Shown here: positions 55,530-63,409 of the stretch, one piece after another
Position numbering within the stretch: the first letter of the stretch is position 1
How the letters are laid out: each line of letters starts with the position of its first letter
Origin: OLB4 sp002050165
GTDB lineage: Bacteria; Bacteroidota; Ignavibacteria; Tepidaquicellales; Tepidaquicellaceae
Reading direction: 5' to 3'
DNA length: 64,000 bases
NCBI GenBank assembly: GCA_030263475.1
Contig: SZPC01000007.1
Coordinates: forward strand, 1 to 64,000
Notes under the pieces: generated by a model
What the model was told of the DNA's origin: nothing
Database searches by the model: none
Seen by the model: the letters and a program-made list of their open reading frames with translations, nothing else
Position numbers and translations under genes: made by a program

Positions 55530-55560
55530 TTGAAAAAAAACTGTATATTAATTATGTTTA
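55530..55560 (+). promoter_or_regulatory. Promoter of rpmE
   Basis: TTG at 55530-55532 and TATGTTTA at 55553-55560 are 20 nt apart, one base off the Bacteroidota consensus. The start codon is at 55583. Confidence 0.5.
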
Positions 55561-55582
55561 GAGTTCTTAATTTTAAGGAAAT

Positions 55583-55849
55583 ATGAAAAAGAATATACAT
55601 CCCAACTATCGACCGGTCGTGTTCAAGGATTTATCGAGCGATTTTGCATTTCTAACACGGTCAACAGTTGAAACAAAAGAAACCATCAAGTGGGAAGACG
55701 GAAAAGAGTATCCGTTATATAAGATAGAGATTTCAAGCGCGTCACATCCGTTTTATACCGGTGAACAAAAAATTATTGATTCTGCCGGAAGGGTTGACAA
55801 ATTCAGGAAAAAGTATGCGAACCTCAACCTTAAGAAGAAAGAGGCATAA
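55583..55849 (+). CDS. rpmE: 50S ribosomal protein L31, type B
   Basis: L31 sits at the ribosome subunit interface. The 88-aa protein starts 'MKKNIHPNYRPVVFKD' and has 'SHPFYTGEQKIIDSAGRVDKF', the type B signature. It has no cysteines, so it is the zinc-independent form, which in many bacteria is induced under zinc limitation; here it may simply be the only L31. A repeat element with palindromes lies upstream. Confidence 0.95.
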   Translation: MKKNIHPNYRPVVFKDLSSDFAFLTRSTVETKETIKWEDGKEYPLYKIEISSASHPFYTGEQKIIDSAGRVDKFRKKYANLNLKKKEA

Positions 55850-55874
55850 AATCTGTTTCGAAAAAATGAATTTT

Positions 55875-55903
55875 AACCGTTGCCTCCGGGTAACGGTTTT
55901 TTT
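55875..55903 (+). terminator. Terminator after rpmE
   Basis: A 10-bp stem (55875-55884 with 55889-55898, one G-T pair) with a TCCG loop is followed by seven T in total. It ends 15 bp before the next start codon. Confidence 0.85.
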
Positions 55904-55917
55904 GTTTAATATAATAA

Positions 55918-57144
55918 ATGAACATTAACCGGATTATTATTACAGAACCACAGGAAACGGAATTATATTTTCCGTTGAACCTGTTGCGTCCGGTTTTCGA
56001 TGTGAAATTCGGAATGTTCACGTTTCGCAGTTTAACTGAACTTCTTAGTGGTAGAATCATAAATGACCTGCTTTGTGATGAAAGGTTTTACGGTGTTTTA
56101 AACGAATCCGGTAACAACCTTAAAATTAATCGCGATGTTTCAGGTGGAGGTTTGGTTTTGGTCTCAAATCACTATCCGGAAAAGCAACTTTTAGATTTTA
56201 TTTTTTCCAATACAGGTAAAGCGATTTATAAGAATGGTAAATTGATTGCGTTTCATGCGACCGATGTAATCTCTGACGTAAATAAGTTGTACACAAGCGC
56301 GGAGGAAATGGAAAAAACTGAGTATCCGGGCGAAGTTCAATTTTTTAATTCATCCTGGGATGCAGTAAAAATATTTAAACAAAATTTCACAACACAAATA
56401 GGATTGAAGGGTGTTAATGAAACTATTGCAAAACCCGAAGGAATACATCAAATCAATCCTGAAAATATATCCATTTCGCAGGATTCCGTAGTAATGCCCG
56501 GATCGGTTTTAGATGCATCAGCCGGCAAAGTAATCGTGGAAGCATCAGCTTTAATCGAACCATACGTTTATATCAAGGGTCCTGCTTATATAGGTAAAAA
56601 TGTTACTATAAAAACCGGTACAAAAATTTATGGTCCTGTTTACATCGGTTACTTTTCAAAAGTTTCAGGTGAAATATCATCGAGTATATTTCATTCATTA
56701 GTAAATAAACAACACGACGGTTTTACTGGCGATTCATATTTTTGTCCGTTCGTAAATCTTGGAGCTGATACGGTTACAAGCAACCTGAAAAATAATTATT
56801 CATATATTCGTGTTAAAATCCGTGAAGCTGAATTTAATTCCGGTATGCAATTTCTCGGTAGCCTGATAGGCGACCACAGCAAGACATCAATTAATACGAT
56901 GCTCAATACCGGAAGCATTGTTGGCGCTTTTGCAAATATTTTCGGTGCGGGATTTCATCCGAAGTTCATTAATTCGTTTACCTGGAACGAATCAGGTAAC
57001 CTGCCGGAACTTTACGATTTTGAAAAAGCCATGATAACAACAAAAGCTGCAATGTCAAGAAGACAAACTGAGATGTCTGATAAATACATGGAACTTTGCA
57101 AAATGTTGTATGACCAAACTTCTCTGGTTATGAAGTTGAATTGA
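55918..57144 (+). CDS. GlmU-family sugar nucleotidyltransferase
   Basis: This 408-aa protein resembles the alternative bacterial GlmU family of Bacteroidota, thought to make UDP-GlcNAc in place of classical GlmU. The N-terminal ~190 residues are nucleotidyltransferase-like ('LYFPLNLLRPVFDVKFGMF'; 'RPVFDVKFG' is typical). The C-terminal half is a left-handed beta-helix with hexapeptide repeats ('VVMPGSVLDASAGKVIVE', 'YIGKNVTIKTGTKIYGPVYI'). The helix contains 'GDHSKTSINTMLNTGSIVGAFANIFGAGFHP' in two parts (GDHSKTSINTMLN and GAFANIFGAGF). It starts just after the rpmE terminator. The reaction is inference from the family. Confidence 0.85.
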   Translation: MNINRIIITEPQETELYFPLNLLRPVFDVKFGMFTFRSLTELLSGRIINDLLCDERFYGVLNESGNNLKINRDVSGGGLVLVSNHYPEKQLLDFIFSNTGKAIYKNGKLIAFHATDVISDVNKLYTSAEEMEKTEYPGEVQFFNSSWDAVKIFKQNFTTQIGLKGVNETIAKPEGIHQINPENISISQDSVVMPGSVLDASAGKVIVEASALIEPYVYIKGPAYIGKNVTIKTGTKIYGPVYIGYFSKVSGEISSSIFHSLVNKQHDGFTGDSYFCPFVNLGADTVTSNLKNNYSYIRVKIREAEFNSGMQFLGSLIGDHSKTSINTMLNTGSIVGAFANIFGAGFHPKFINSFTWNESGNLPELYDFEKAMITTKAAMSRRQTEMSDKYMELCKMLYDQTSLVMKLN

Positions 57145-57180
57145 ATCAGTTCAATACAATAAGTAACTTTGCATCTTTTA

Positions 57181-57257
57181 GGGCGGTTAGCTCAGTTGGT
57201 TAGAGCGCTACGTTGACATCGTAGAGGTCATTGGTTCGAATCCATTACCGCCCACCA
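57181..57257 (+). tRNA. tRNA-Val (anticodon GAC)
   Basis: A full cloverleaf is readable: acceptor stem GGGCGGT (57181-57187) with ACCGCCC (57247-57253), anticodon arm CTACG-TTGACAT-CGTAG with anticodon GAC at 57215-57217, T-arm with TTCGAAT, discriminator A and an encoded CCA end. GAC reads GUC and GUU valine codons. It lies just upstream of thrS. Confidence 0.97.
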
Positions 57258-57263
57258 GAAAGT

Positions 57264-57291
57264 GCAAGCGGAGTTTCAGCTTGCTTTTTTT
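57264..57291 (+). terminator. Terminator after tRNA-Val
   Basis: GCAAGC (57264-57269) pairs with GCTTGC (57279-57284) and is followed by seven T. It lies just before thrS and makes an upstream GTG start of thrS at 57262 unlikely. Confidence 0.72.
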
Positions 57292-57309
57292 ATTGATAAA
57301 AAAATTAAT

Positions 57310-59274
57310 TTGCCAAATAAGATTAAAATAAAATTCCCGGACGGTGCAATTAAGGAGTTTGACTCCGGGGTTTCATCTTTTCAGATCGCGGAATCTATTA
57401 GTCCGAGATTCGCCGATGAAGTTTTGGTGGCGGAAATAAACGGGAATATGAAAGATCTATCAGCTCCGGTTAGTGAAGATGCAGAAATAAAGTTCCATAA
57501 GTTTGATAGTGAAAAAGGAAAGGAAGTATACTGGCATACGACGTCTCACATGATGGCTCAGGCAATCGAAGAACTTTTCCCCGGTGCAAAGTTTGGAGTC
57601 GGTCCTCCTATTGAAAACGGGTTTTATTATGATATTGATTCGGAACATAAATTCTCGGATAAAGAACTTGAAATGATTGAAACCCGGATTCATGAAATTG
57701 CTGAACGGGATTTGAAACCTGTAAGGGAAGAGATTCCGCGGTTAGCAGCGATTGAATACTTTAAAACAAAACGGGTTGACCCTTATAAAGTAGAAATCCT
57801 CGAAGATATTGCAAAAGACCAGGACGTGGTATCACTTTATCATCAAGGAGAGTTTACCGATCTTTGCAGAGGTCCACATTTGCCATCAACCGGAAAGGTG
57901 AAAAGTGTAAAATTGCTTTCTGTATCCGGTAGCTATTGGAGGGGAGATGAGAAGAGGAAAATTCTTCAAAGAATTTACGGTATATCATTTCCTAAGAAAA
58001 AACTTCTGGACGAATATATTAAGCGTCTGGAGGAAGCAAAAAAACGGGATCATAGAAAACTCGGTCAGGAGCTTGAACTATTCTTGATTTCTCAAAAAGT
58101 CGGAGGGGGTCTTCCGCTCTGGCTCCCCAATGGTGCAATTGTCAGGAATGAACTTGAAAAATTTCTAAAGGAAGAACAAATCAAACGCGGATATGAGCCG
58201 GTTTATACTCCACATATTGCAAAGATAGACCTTTATAAACAATCGGGACATTACCCATACTATAAAGATTCACAGTATCCGCCGATTGATTTCGTTGACG
58301 AAACTGGAAAAGTTGAACAATATCTTCTGAAACCTATGAACTGCCCGCATCACCATCAGATTTATTTAAGTAAACCGCGTAGTTATCGGGATCTACCGGT
58401 AAGACTTGCAGAATTCGGAACTGTATACAGATACGAACAATCAGGTGAACTGAACGGGTTGATTAGAGTTCGTGGTTTTACACAGGATGACTCGCATATA
58501 TACTGCAGGCACGATCAATTACTTGATGAAATTTGTAACGTAATTGAGCTTAACCGTTTAGTATTCGATACATTCGGATTCTCCGAGGTCAGGACAAGGT
58601 TGAGTTTCAGAGACAAACAGAACAAGGAAAAATACGGTGGTGAAGATACACTTTGGGATGAAGCCGAAAAAAATATCCGGGATGCTGCCGATAAAATGAA
58701 GATTAATTATTTCATCGGTTTGGGAGAAGCAAGTTTTTATGGACCGAAACTTGATTTCATGGTAAAAGATGCAATTGGCAGAGAGTGGCAACTTGGCACA
58801 GTTCAGGTTGATTACGTCATGCCTGAGAGATTTGATCTTAACTATGTTGGCACAGACGGACAAAAGCACAGGCCGGTTATAATTCACCGGGCGCCATTTG
58901 GTTCAATGGAAAGGTTCATCGGTATCCTTATTGAAAATTTTACAGGATATTTTCCCCTTTGGTTAGCACCGGTGCAGGTTATAGTACTGCCGGTTTCTGA
59001 AAATAGCCTCGATTATGCAACAAAGGTATATGCGGAACTTGAGCATTCCGGATTTCGAGCTAAACTTGATGACAGAAGCGAAAAAATAGGATACAAAATA
59101 CGGGATGCTGAGACTAAAAAAGTTCCGTTTATGGTCATCGTCGGCGATAAAGAAAAGTTGAACAAATCAATCTCCGTCAGAAAACATAAAGATGGGGATC
59201 TTGGTTCTTTTGAATTGAATGAGTTTATTGAAAAAATTAAATTAGATGTTTTGAATAAAACAATTTATTTATAA
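57310..59274 (+). CDS. thrS: Threonyl-tRNA synthetase
   Basis: ThrRS charges tRNA-Thr and edits mischarged serine. Domains: TGS ('KIKFPDGAIKEF'), the editing domain with 'WHTTSHMMAQAI' and 'TDLCRGPHLPSTG', the class II core with the zinc-binding 'MNCPHHHQIY', 'VRGFTQDDSHIYC', 'KLDFMVKDAIGREWQLGT', and the anticodon domain. The frame is open to GTG 57262, but that codon is inside the tRNA terminator; TTG 57310 places the start at the TGS domain as in other ThrRS. The product is ~654 aa. It is followed by infC after 18 bp. Confidence 0.93.
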   Translation: MPNKIKIKFPDGAIKEFDSGVSSFQIAESISPRFADEVLVAEINGNMKDLSAPVSEDAEIKFHKFDSEKGKEVYWHTTSHMMAQAIEELFPGAKFGVGPPIENGFYYDIDSEHKFSDKELEMIETRIHEIAERDLKPVREEIPRLAAIEYFKTKRVDPYKVEILEDIAKDQDVVSLYHQGEFTDLCRGPHLPSTGKVKSVKLLSVSGSYWRGDEKRKILQRIYGISFPKKKLLDEYIKRLEEAKKRDHRKLGQELELFLISQKVGGGLPLWLPNGAIVRNELEKFLKEEQIKRGYEPVYTPHIAKIDLYKQSGHYPYYKDSQYPPIDFVDETGKVEQYLLKPMNCPHHHQIYLSKPRSYRDLPVRLAEFGTVYRYEQSGELNGLIRVRGFTQDDSHIYCRHDQLLDEICNVIELNRLVFDTFGFSEVRTRLSFRDKQNKEKYGGEDTLWDEAEKNIRDAADKMKINYFIGLGEASFYGPKLDFMVKDAIGREWQLGTVQVDYVMPERFDLNYVGTDGQKHRPVIIHRAPFGSMERFIGILIENFTGYFPLWLAPVQVIVLPVSENSLDYATKVYAELEHSGFRAKLDDRSEKIGYKIRDAETKKVPFMVIVGDKEKLNKSISVRKHKDGDLGSFELNEFIEKIKLDVLNKTIYL

Positions 59275-59292
59275 AACTAACGATTAAATTTT

Positions 59293-59871
59293 ATTAAAGA
59301 CAAACATAAAAAACGCGAGCGGGTAAATGATGAAATCAGGATACCACAAGTAAGGTTAATTGACGAAAACGGGAACTCATTAGGTATAGTTAACACGCAG
59401 GAAGCATTAAACATTGCAAACAACAGGGAACTTGATCTAGTTGAAATTTCTCCCAACGCAAAACCACCGGTTTGTAAAATAGTTGACTACGGGAAATACA
59501 ATTACGAGAAGCAAAAGAAGGAGAAGCAGGCAAAAAAGCAACAGTTCGTAATGCAGGTTAAAGAGATTAGGTTTAACCCCAATACAGACAAGCACGATCT
59601 GGAATTCAAAGCAAAACACCTGCGACATTTTTTGCTTGAAGGTCACAAAATAAAAATTTCAGTAATTTTTCGCGGTCGGATGATTACACATGCAGAATTT
59701 GGTGAAAAACTAATGAGTGAAGTAATTTCAAAACTTGATGACGTCGGAAAGTTGGAATCATCACCAAAGATGGAAGGAAAGCAACTTATAGTTTACATGA
59801 CACCTGACAAAAACAAAATCAAAGCTCTGAAAGAAAAACAACGTTCGGAAAGTACACAACAAAATTTATAA
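59293..59871 (+). CDS. infC: Translation initiation factor IF-3, ATT start
   Basis: IF-3 keeps the 30S subunit free and checks the start codon. The 192-aa reading has the N-domain ('NDEIRIPQVRLIDENGNS', 'LDLVEISPNAKPPVCKI', 'DYGKYNYE') and the C-domain ('VKEIRFNPNTDKHDLEFK', 'VIFRGRMITHAEFGEKL'). No ATG, GTG or TTG occurs in frame before these domains; the only suitable codon after the upstream stop (59278-59280) is ATT at 59293, directly before 'KDKHKKRERVNDEI'. An AUU start is the known basis of IF-3 autoregulation in E. coli. A scan limited to usual start codons would find only the C-terminal half from 59551. Confidence 0.92.
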   Translation: MKDKHKKRERVNDEIRIPQVRLIDENGNSLGIVNTQEALNIANNRELDLVEISPNAKPPVCKIVDYGKYNYEKQKKEKQAKKQQFVMQVKEIRFNPNTDKHDLEFKAKHLRHFLLEGHKIKISVIFRGRMITHAEFGEKLMSEVISKLDDVGKLESSPKMEGKQLIVYMTPDKNKIKALKEKQRSESTQQNL

Positions 59872-59884
59872 CACAACAAATAAA

Positions 59885-60079
59885 ATGTCTAAGATAAAAT
59901 CAAACCGAGCAGCAGGAAAGCGATTCAAAGCGACCGGCTCCGGTAAATTCAAAAGGAAGAAAGCCTATAAAAGGCACATCCTTACAAAGAAAGACAGTAA
60001 AAGGAAAAGAAAGCTCGGCACATCAACACTGGTTTCTAAAGAAGACTCAAAGAGGGTTGAAAGGCTTCTTTGCATTTAA
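59885..60079 (+). CDS. rpmI: 50S ribosomal protein L35
   Basis: This 64-aa basic protein starts 'MSKIKSNRAAGKRFKATGSG' and has 'RHILTKKDSKRKRKLG', the standard L35 pattern. It lies 13 bp after infC in the classic infC-rpmI-rplT order and is part of the large subunit. Confidence 0.95.
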   Translation: MSKIKSNRAAGKRFKATGSGKFKRKKAYKRHILTKKDSKRKRKLGTSTLVSKEDSKRVERLLCI

Positions 60080-60141
60080 TAAGAAAAGGTCCTCAAATCA
60101 CTTAAACTGTGATACCTTAATTTTAAAACAAACAAAACAAA

Positions 60142-60489
60142 ATGCCACGATCAAAGAACAAAGTCGCTTCCCACAGACGAAGAAAAAAAGTAATGGAGGA
60201 AGCCAAAGGATACTGGGGAGCAAGAAGTAAAGTTTATACTGTAGCGAAAAATGCTGTAGAAAAAGGGTTAACTCACGCTTACCGTGACAGGCGGTTAAAG
60301 AAGCGGGAGTTTAGAAGTCTCTGGATCCAGCGCATTAATGCTGCTGCAAGAATTTACGATGTTTCCTATTCTCAACTTATAGGTTTACTCAGGAAGAAGA
60401 ACATTGATATCAACAGAAAAACTTTAGCTGAACTTGCATACAGTAATCTGAATGCTTTCGGTGAAATAGTGAAAGTCGCCAAATCTTAA
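60142..60489 (+). CDS. rplT: 50S ribosomal protein L20
   Basis: L20 is essential for early large-subunit assembly and represses its own operon in several bacteria. The 115-aa protein has 'SHRRRKKVMEEAKGYWG', 'AYRDRRLKKREFRSLWI' and 'INAAARIYDVSYSQLIGLL', all conserved. A 62-bp gap separates it from rpmI, and a terminator follows. Confidence 0.97.
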   Translation: MPRSKNKVASHRRRKKVMEEAKGYWGARSKVYTVAKNAVEKGLTHAYRDRRLKKREFRSLWIQRINAAARIYDVSYSQLIGLLRKKNIDINRKTLAELAYSNLNAFGEIVKVAKS

Positions 60490-60506
60490 GTTCAACAATC
60501 TAGACC

Positions 60507-60533
60507 AAAGGCGAGCTAAAACTCGCCTTTTTT
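60507..60533 (+). terminator. Terminator after rplT, immediately before pheS
   Basis: A perfect 9-bp stem (AAAGGCGAG 60507-60515 with CTCGCCTTT 60522-60530) with a 6-nt loop is followed by a run of six T in all. It ends only 6 bp before the pheS start codon. Confidence 0.88.
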
Positions 60534-60539
60534 GTGTAA

Positions 60540-61577
60540 ATGAGCCTCCTTGATAAAATAGAACATACACGATTATCTGCCATCGCAGATTTGAAAAATG
60601 TAAATGACAGCGCCGGACTTGAAAAGTACCGACTGAAATTTCTCAGCCGAAAAGGTTTGCTTAACGAAATCTTTGATGAGTTCAAACAAGTACCCGGTAA
60701 TCAAAAGGGCAGTTATGGCAAGGTAATCAACGAATTGAAGATTTTTTTGCAATCATCTTTTGACGAAACATCAGATAAAGTAAACGGATTAAATTCCGTC
60801 ACAAGAGAGAAAATAGATTTCACACTTCCGGGTATTGCTTACAACGTTGGTTCAAAGCACCTAATCACTCAGGCGCTTGATGAAATTACTGATATATTCA
60901 GACGAATCGGATTTGGCGTATATGAAGGATTTGAAATCGAGGACGAGTTTCACAATTTCGATGCATTGAACACACCTGAATACCACCCCTCTCGGGATAT
61001 GCAGGATACTTTTTACATTAAATCACACAGGCAGAAAAACCGGTATGTACTAAGAACGCAGACTTCTCCAGGTCAAATAAGGGTAATGAGGGAACATACA
61101 CCACCTATCAGGGTGATCGTACCCGGACGTGTTTACAGGAATGAGGAAATAAATGCTAGAAGCCTTGAAATGTTTCATCAGGTAGAAGGTTTATACGTTG
61201 ATAAGAATGTAAGCATGAGGGAGCTTAAAGCTACCATCAATTATTTTGCTCATGAATTTTTCGGTAAAGAACTTGCAATAAGAATGAGACCAAGTTATTT
61301 CCCGTTTACAGAACCCTCAGCAGAAGTTGACGTCGAATGTTATCTTTGCAATGGAAATGGTTGCAGAATATGTAAAAATTCAGGTTGGCTTGAAATTGCC
61401 GGTTGCGGTATGGTTGACCCTGAAGTATTTAAACATTGTGGATATGACCCTGAACAATATACCGGATATGCTTTTGGTTTCGGTATTGAAAGAACTCTGA
61501 TGATTAAATTCGGTATTCCTGACATCAGAATGTTCTATGAAAACGATATAAGGTTCTTAAAACAATTTAAAGGTTAA
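60540..61577 (+). CDS. pheS: Phenylalanyl-tRNA synthetase alpha subunit
   Basis: PheS is the catalytic subunit of the alpha2-beta2 enzyme that charges tRNA-Phe. The 345-aa protein has an N-terminal coiled coil, then class II motifs: 'DALNTPEYHPSRDMQDTFYI', 'RTQTSPGQIRVM', 'PGRVYRNEEINARSLEMFHQ', a Cys cluster 'CYLCNGNGCRICK', and 'YAFGFGIERTLMIKFGIPD'. pheT is not adjacent, as is common in Bacteroidota. The start lies just after a strong terminator, so expression needs read-through or a promoter within the hairpin region. Confidence 0.97.
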   Translation: MSLLDKIEHTRLSAIADLKNVNDSAGLEKYRLKFLSRKGLLNEIFDEFKQVPGNQKGSYGKVINELKIFLQSSFDETSDKVNGLNSVTREKIDFTLPGIAYNVGSKHLITQALDEITDIFRRIGFGVYEGFEIEDEFHNFDALNTPEYHPSRDMQDTFYIKSHRQKNRYVLRTQTSPGQIRVMREHTPPIRVIVPGRVYRNEEINARSLEMFHQVEGLYVDKNVSMRELKATINYFAHEFFGKELAIRMRPSYFPFTEPSAEVDVECYLCNGNGCRICKNSGWLEIAGCGMVDPEVFKHCGYDPEQYTGYAFGFGIERTLMIKFGIPDIRMFYENDIRFLKQFKG

Positions 61578-61590
61578 ATAAAATAATAGC

Positions 61591-62277
61591 ATGAAAAACT
61601 TAAACATTTCCGTTCTGTTAATTTTCCTCTTCTTTGTTACTTTGACCGGTTGCTCAAAGACAGAAGAGCAGGGAAATAAAACGGAGACTAAAACGGAATC
61701 CAACATTACAGAACAAAAAAACATTGATCCAATGACAACAAACAATGAAACAAAAACAGAGTCAACCGAAAAAGATTCTGTAACAACCGATAACAATGAT
61801 AAAAAATCCGATGGAGATATTGTTAAAATGGAAACAAACATGGGTACAATAAAGATAAAATTGTACACCGAAAAGGCACCGATAACCACTGAAAATTTTA
61901 AAAAACTTGTTAACAAAGGATTTTATGACGGAGTTACATTTCATAGGGTGATTGACGGCTTTATGATACAAGGTGGTGATCCTACCGGTACCGGTAGAGG
62001 CGGATCAGATGAAGTAATTAAAGATGAATTCCACCCTGACTTGAAGCACAATAAGGCTGGTATTCTTTCAATGGCAAATAAAGGACCGAATACCGGTACT
62101 TCTCAATTCTTCATTACGCTTGCTCCACAACCGCACCTCGATAATCGTCACGCGGTCTTTGGTGAGGTAATAGAAGGAATGGATGTCGTAAAGAAAATCG
62201 GAAAAGTTAAAACCGGTCCTGGCGATAAACCGGTTGAGGATGTAATTATGACTAAAGTTACCGTTGAAAACAATTAA
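61591..62277 (+). CDS. Cyclophilin-type peptidyl-prolyl isomerase, lipoprotein
   Basis: This 228-aa protein has a lipoprotein signal with lipobox LTGC (Cys at about residue 21), a Thr/Glu/Asn-rich linker of ~50 residues, and a complete cyclophilin domain ('KLYTEKAPITTENFKKL', 'GVTFHRVIDGFMIQGGDP', 'GPNTGTSQFFITLAPQPHLD', 'HAVFGEVIEGMDVV'). The catalytic Arg and the FF/Q residues are present. It catalyses proline isomerisation in the periplasm. It starts 13 bp after pheS and may share its transcript. Confidence 0.94.
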   Translation: MKNLNISVLLIFLFFVTLTGCSKTEEQGNKTETKTESNITEQKNIDPMTTNNETKTESTEKDSVTTDNNDKKSDGDIVKMETNMGTIKIKLYTEKAPITTENFKKLVNKGFYDGVTFHRVIDGFMIQGGDPTGTGRGGSDEVIKDEFHPDLKHNKAGILSMANKGPNTGTSQFFITLAPQPHLDNRHAVFGEVIEGMDVVKKIGKVKTGPGDKPVEDVIMTKVTVENN

Positions 62278-62293
62278 TAACAAAATTAATCTT

Positions 62294-62323
62294 AAAGGGC
62301 GGTCGTAAAGGCTGCCTTTTTTT
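62294..62323 (+). terminator. Terminator between the isomerase gene and holA
   Basis: A ~10-bp stem with three G-T pairs (AAGGGCGGTC with GGCTGCCTTT) closes a short loop and runs into seven T. The last T is directly followed by the holA ATG. Confidence 0.7.
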
Positions 62324-63364
62324 ATGTCAAAATCAAAAACTGTAAATATTGCTTTCAACATTCTAAAAAAAAAGTTATCTACGGATAAACTTGCACCGTG
62401 TATTATAATTAATTCAACCCAAAAACCACTAATTGAAGAACTGATTGCTGTAATTGGTAAGAGTTTCATCGGCAATTATTTTAATTTTACTGAGCATGTA
62501 AAAACTTTTTTCACCGATGACAAAAACTCAGAAGCGGTACTCTCGGAGTGCGCAAATGCAAGTTTCTTTATTGAAAAAAAAATAGTTTTGTTAAAGGTTG
62601 TCAAAAAACCCGGGTATCGGGGATTTACTAAACAGGAAAATGAATCCTTTTCTAATTATATCAGAACGGCCAACCCTGACAATATCCTTTTAATTGCAGA
62701 CTACAGTGATGAGTTTAAAGTTGCGCAATATGCCGATCTCGAAAAAGCCGGCGCAGAAATTTTCAGTATAAAACAATTTAACGAAACCGAATTTGCTAAT
62801 TGGGTAAGGGATAATTTTACCTCTTATGAAATCGGAGATGATGAGTTAAATTACTTTTGCTCTTTTCTGAACCTTTCAGTTGACCAGGCTCGTGAGGAAA
62901 TTGAAAAATTGAAAATTTACTGCAGTAACAGGAAAAAAATAACACTGGATGATATTAAAGTTTGTATTGGTATTTCAAAGGACTATAGTGAATTTGACTT
63001 TATCAATGCGGTACTAAATAAGAACGCCGATCGCGCCTTAAATGTGTTCAGGTCAATATCAAACAAAAAGGACTTTGCAACTTATTCTGCTTATCTCTTA
63101 TCATCGGCATATATCGCGATTTCAAAGTTGAAAGACCCCGGTATCTCGAAACTAAATCCTTATCAGCTAAGGGTTGAATTGAAAATATGGAATGATTTTG
63201 AAAAATTATGCTCACTCTATAAAAAAAAGGCATCTGAACTAAATGAACTTAAATTAAAAAATGCGTTTGATTATATTTATTCAGTTGAATTAAAACTGAA
63301 GTCAAGCGAATCTAATAAGGATTTACTGATTTCAAAGTTAATAATAGACCTTGTAAATCTTTAA
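62324..63364 (+). CDS. holA: DNA polymerase III subunit delta
   Basis: HolA is the clamp-loader subunit that opens the beta clamp. The 346-aa protein has the expected length and pattern of this weakly conserved family: 'IGNYFNFTEHVKTFFTDD' (domain I), 'SFFIEKKIVLLKVVKKP', 'LNLSVDQAREEIEKLKIY', 'ITLDDIKVCIGISKDYSEFD' and 'LLSSAYIAISKLK'. The start ATG directly abuts the preceding terminator's T tract, and no ribosome-binding site is visible. Confidence 0.85.
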   Translation: MSKSKTVNIAFNILKKKLSTDKLAPCIIINSTQKPLIEELIAVIGKSFIGNYFNFTEHVKTFFTDDKNSEAVLSECANASFFIEKKIVLLKVVKKPGYRGFTKQENESFSNYIRTANPDNILLIADYSDEFKVAQYADLEKAGAEIFSIKQFNETEFANWVRDNFTSYEIGDDELNYFCSFLNLSVDQAREEIEKLKIYCSNRKKITLDDIKVCIGISKDYSEFDFINAVLNKNADRALNVFRSISNKKDFATYSAYLLSSAYIAISKLKDPGISKLNPYQLRVELKIWNDFEKLCSLYKKKASELNELKLKNAFDYIYSVELKLKSSESNKDLLISKLIIDLVNL

Positions 63365-63409
63365 ATTTTGGAACAATAATAGTTTTAAATAGTAAAACCA
63401 ACGTAGAGA

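Noticed and set aside
57181..57257. tRNA-Val as an integration site
   Set aside because: No integrase, duplicated tRNA end or foreign block follows; thrS and ribosomal genes continue directly.
57262..57309. Upstream GTG start for thrS
   Set aside because: The extra residues are encoded by the tRNA terminator hairpin and precede the TGS domain without homology; TTG 57310 fits better.
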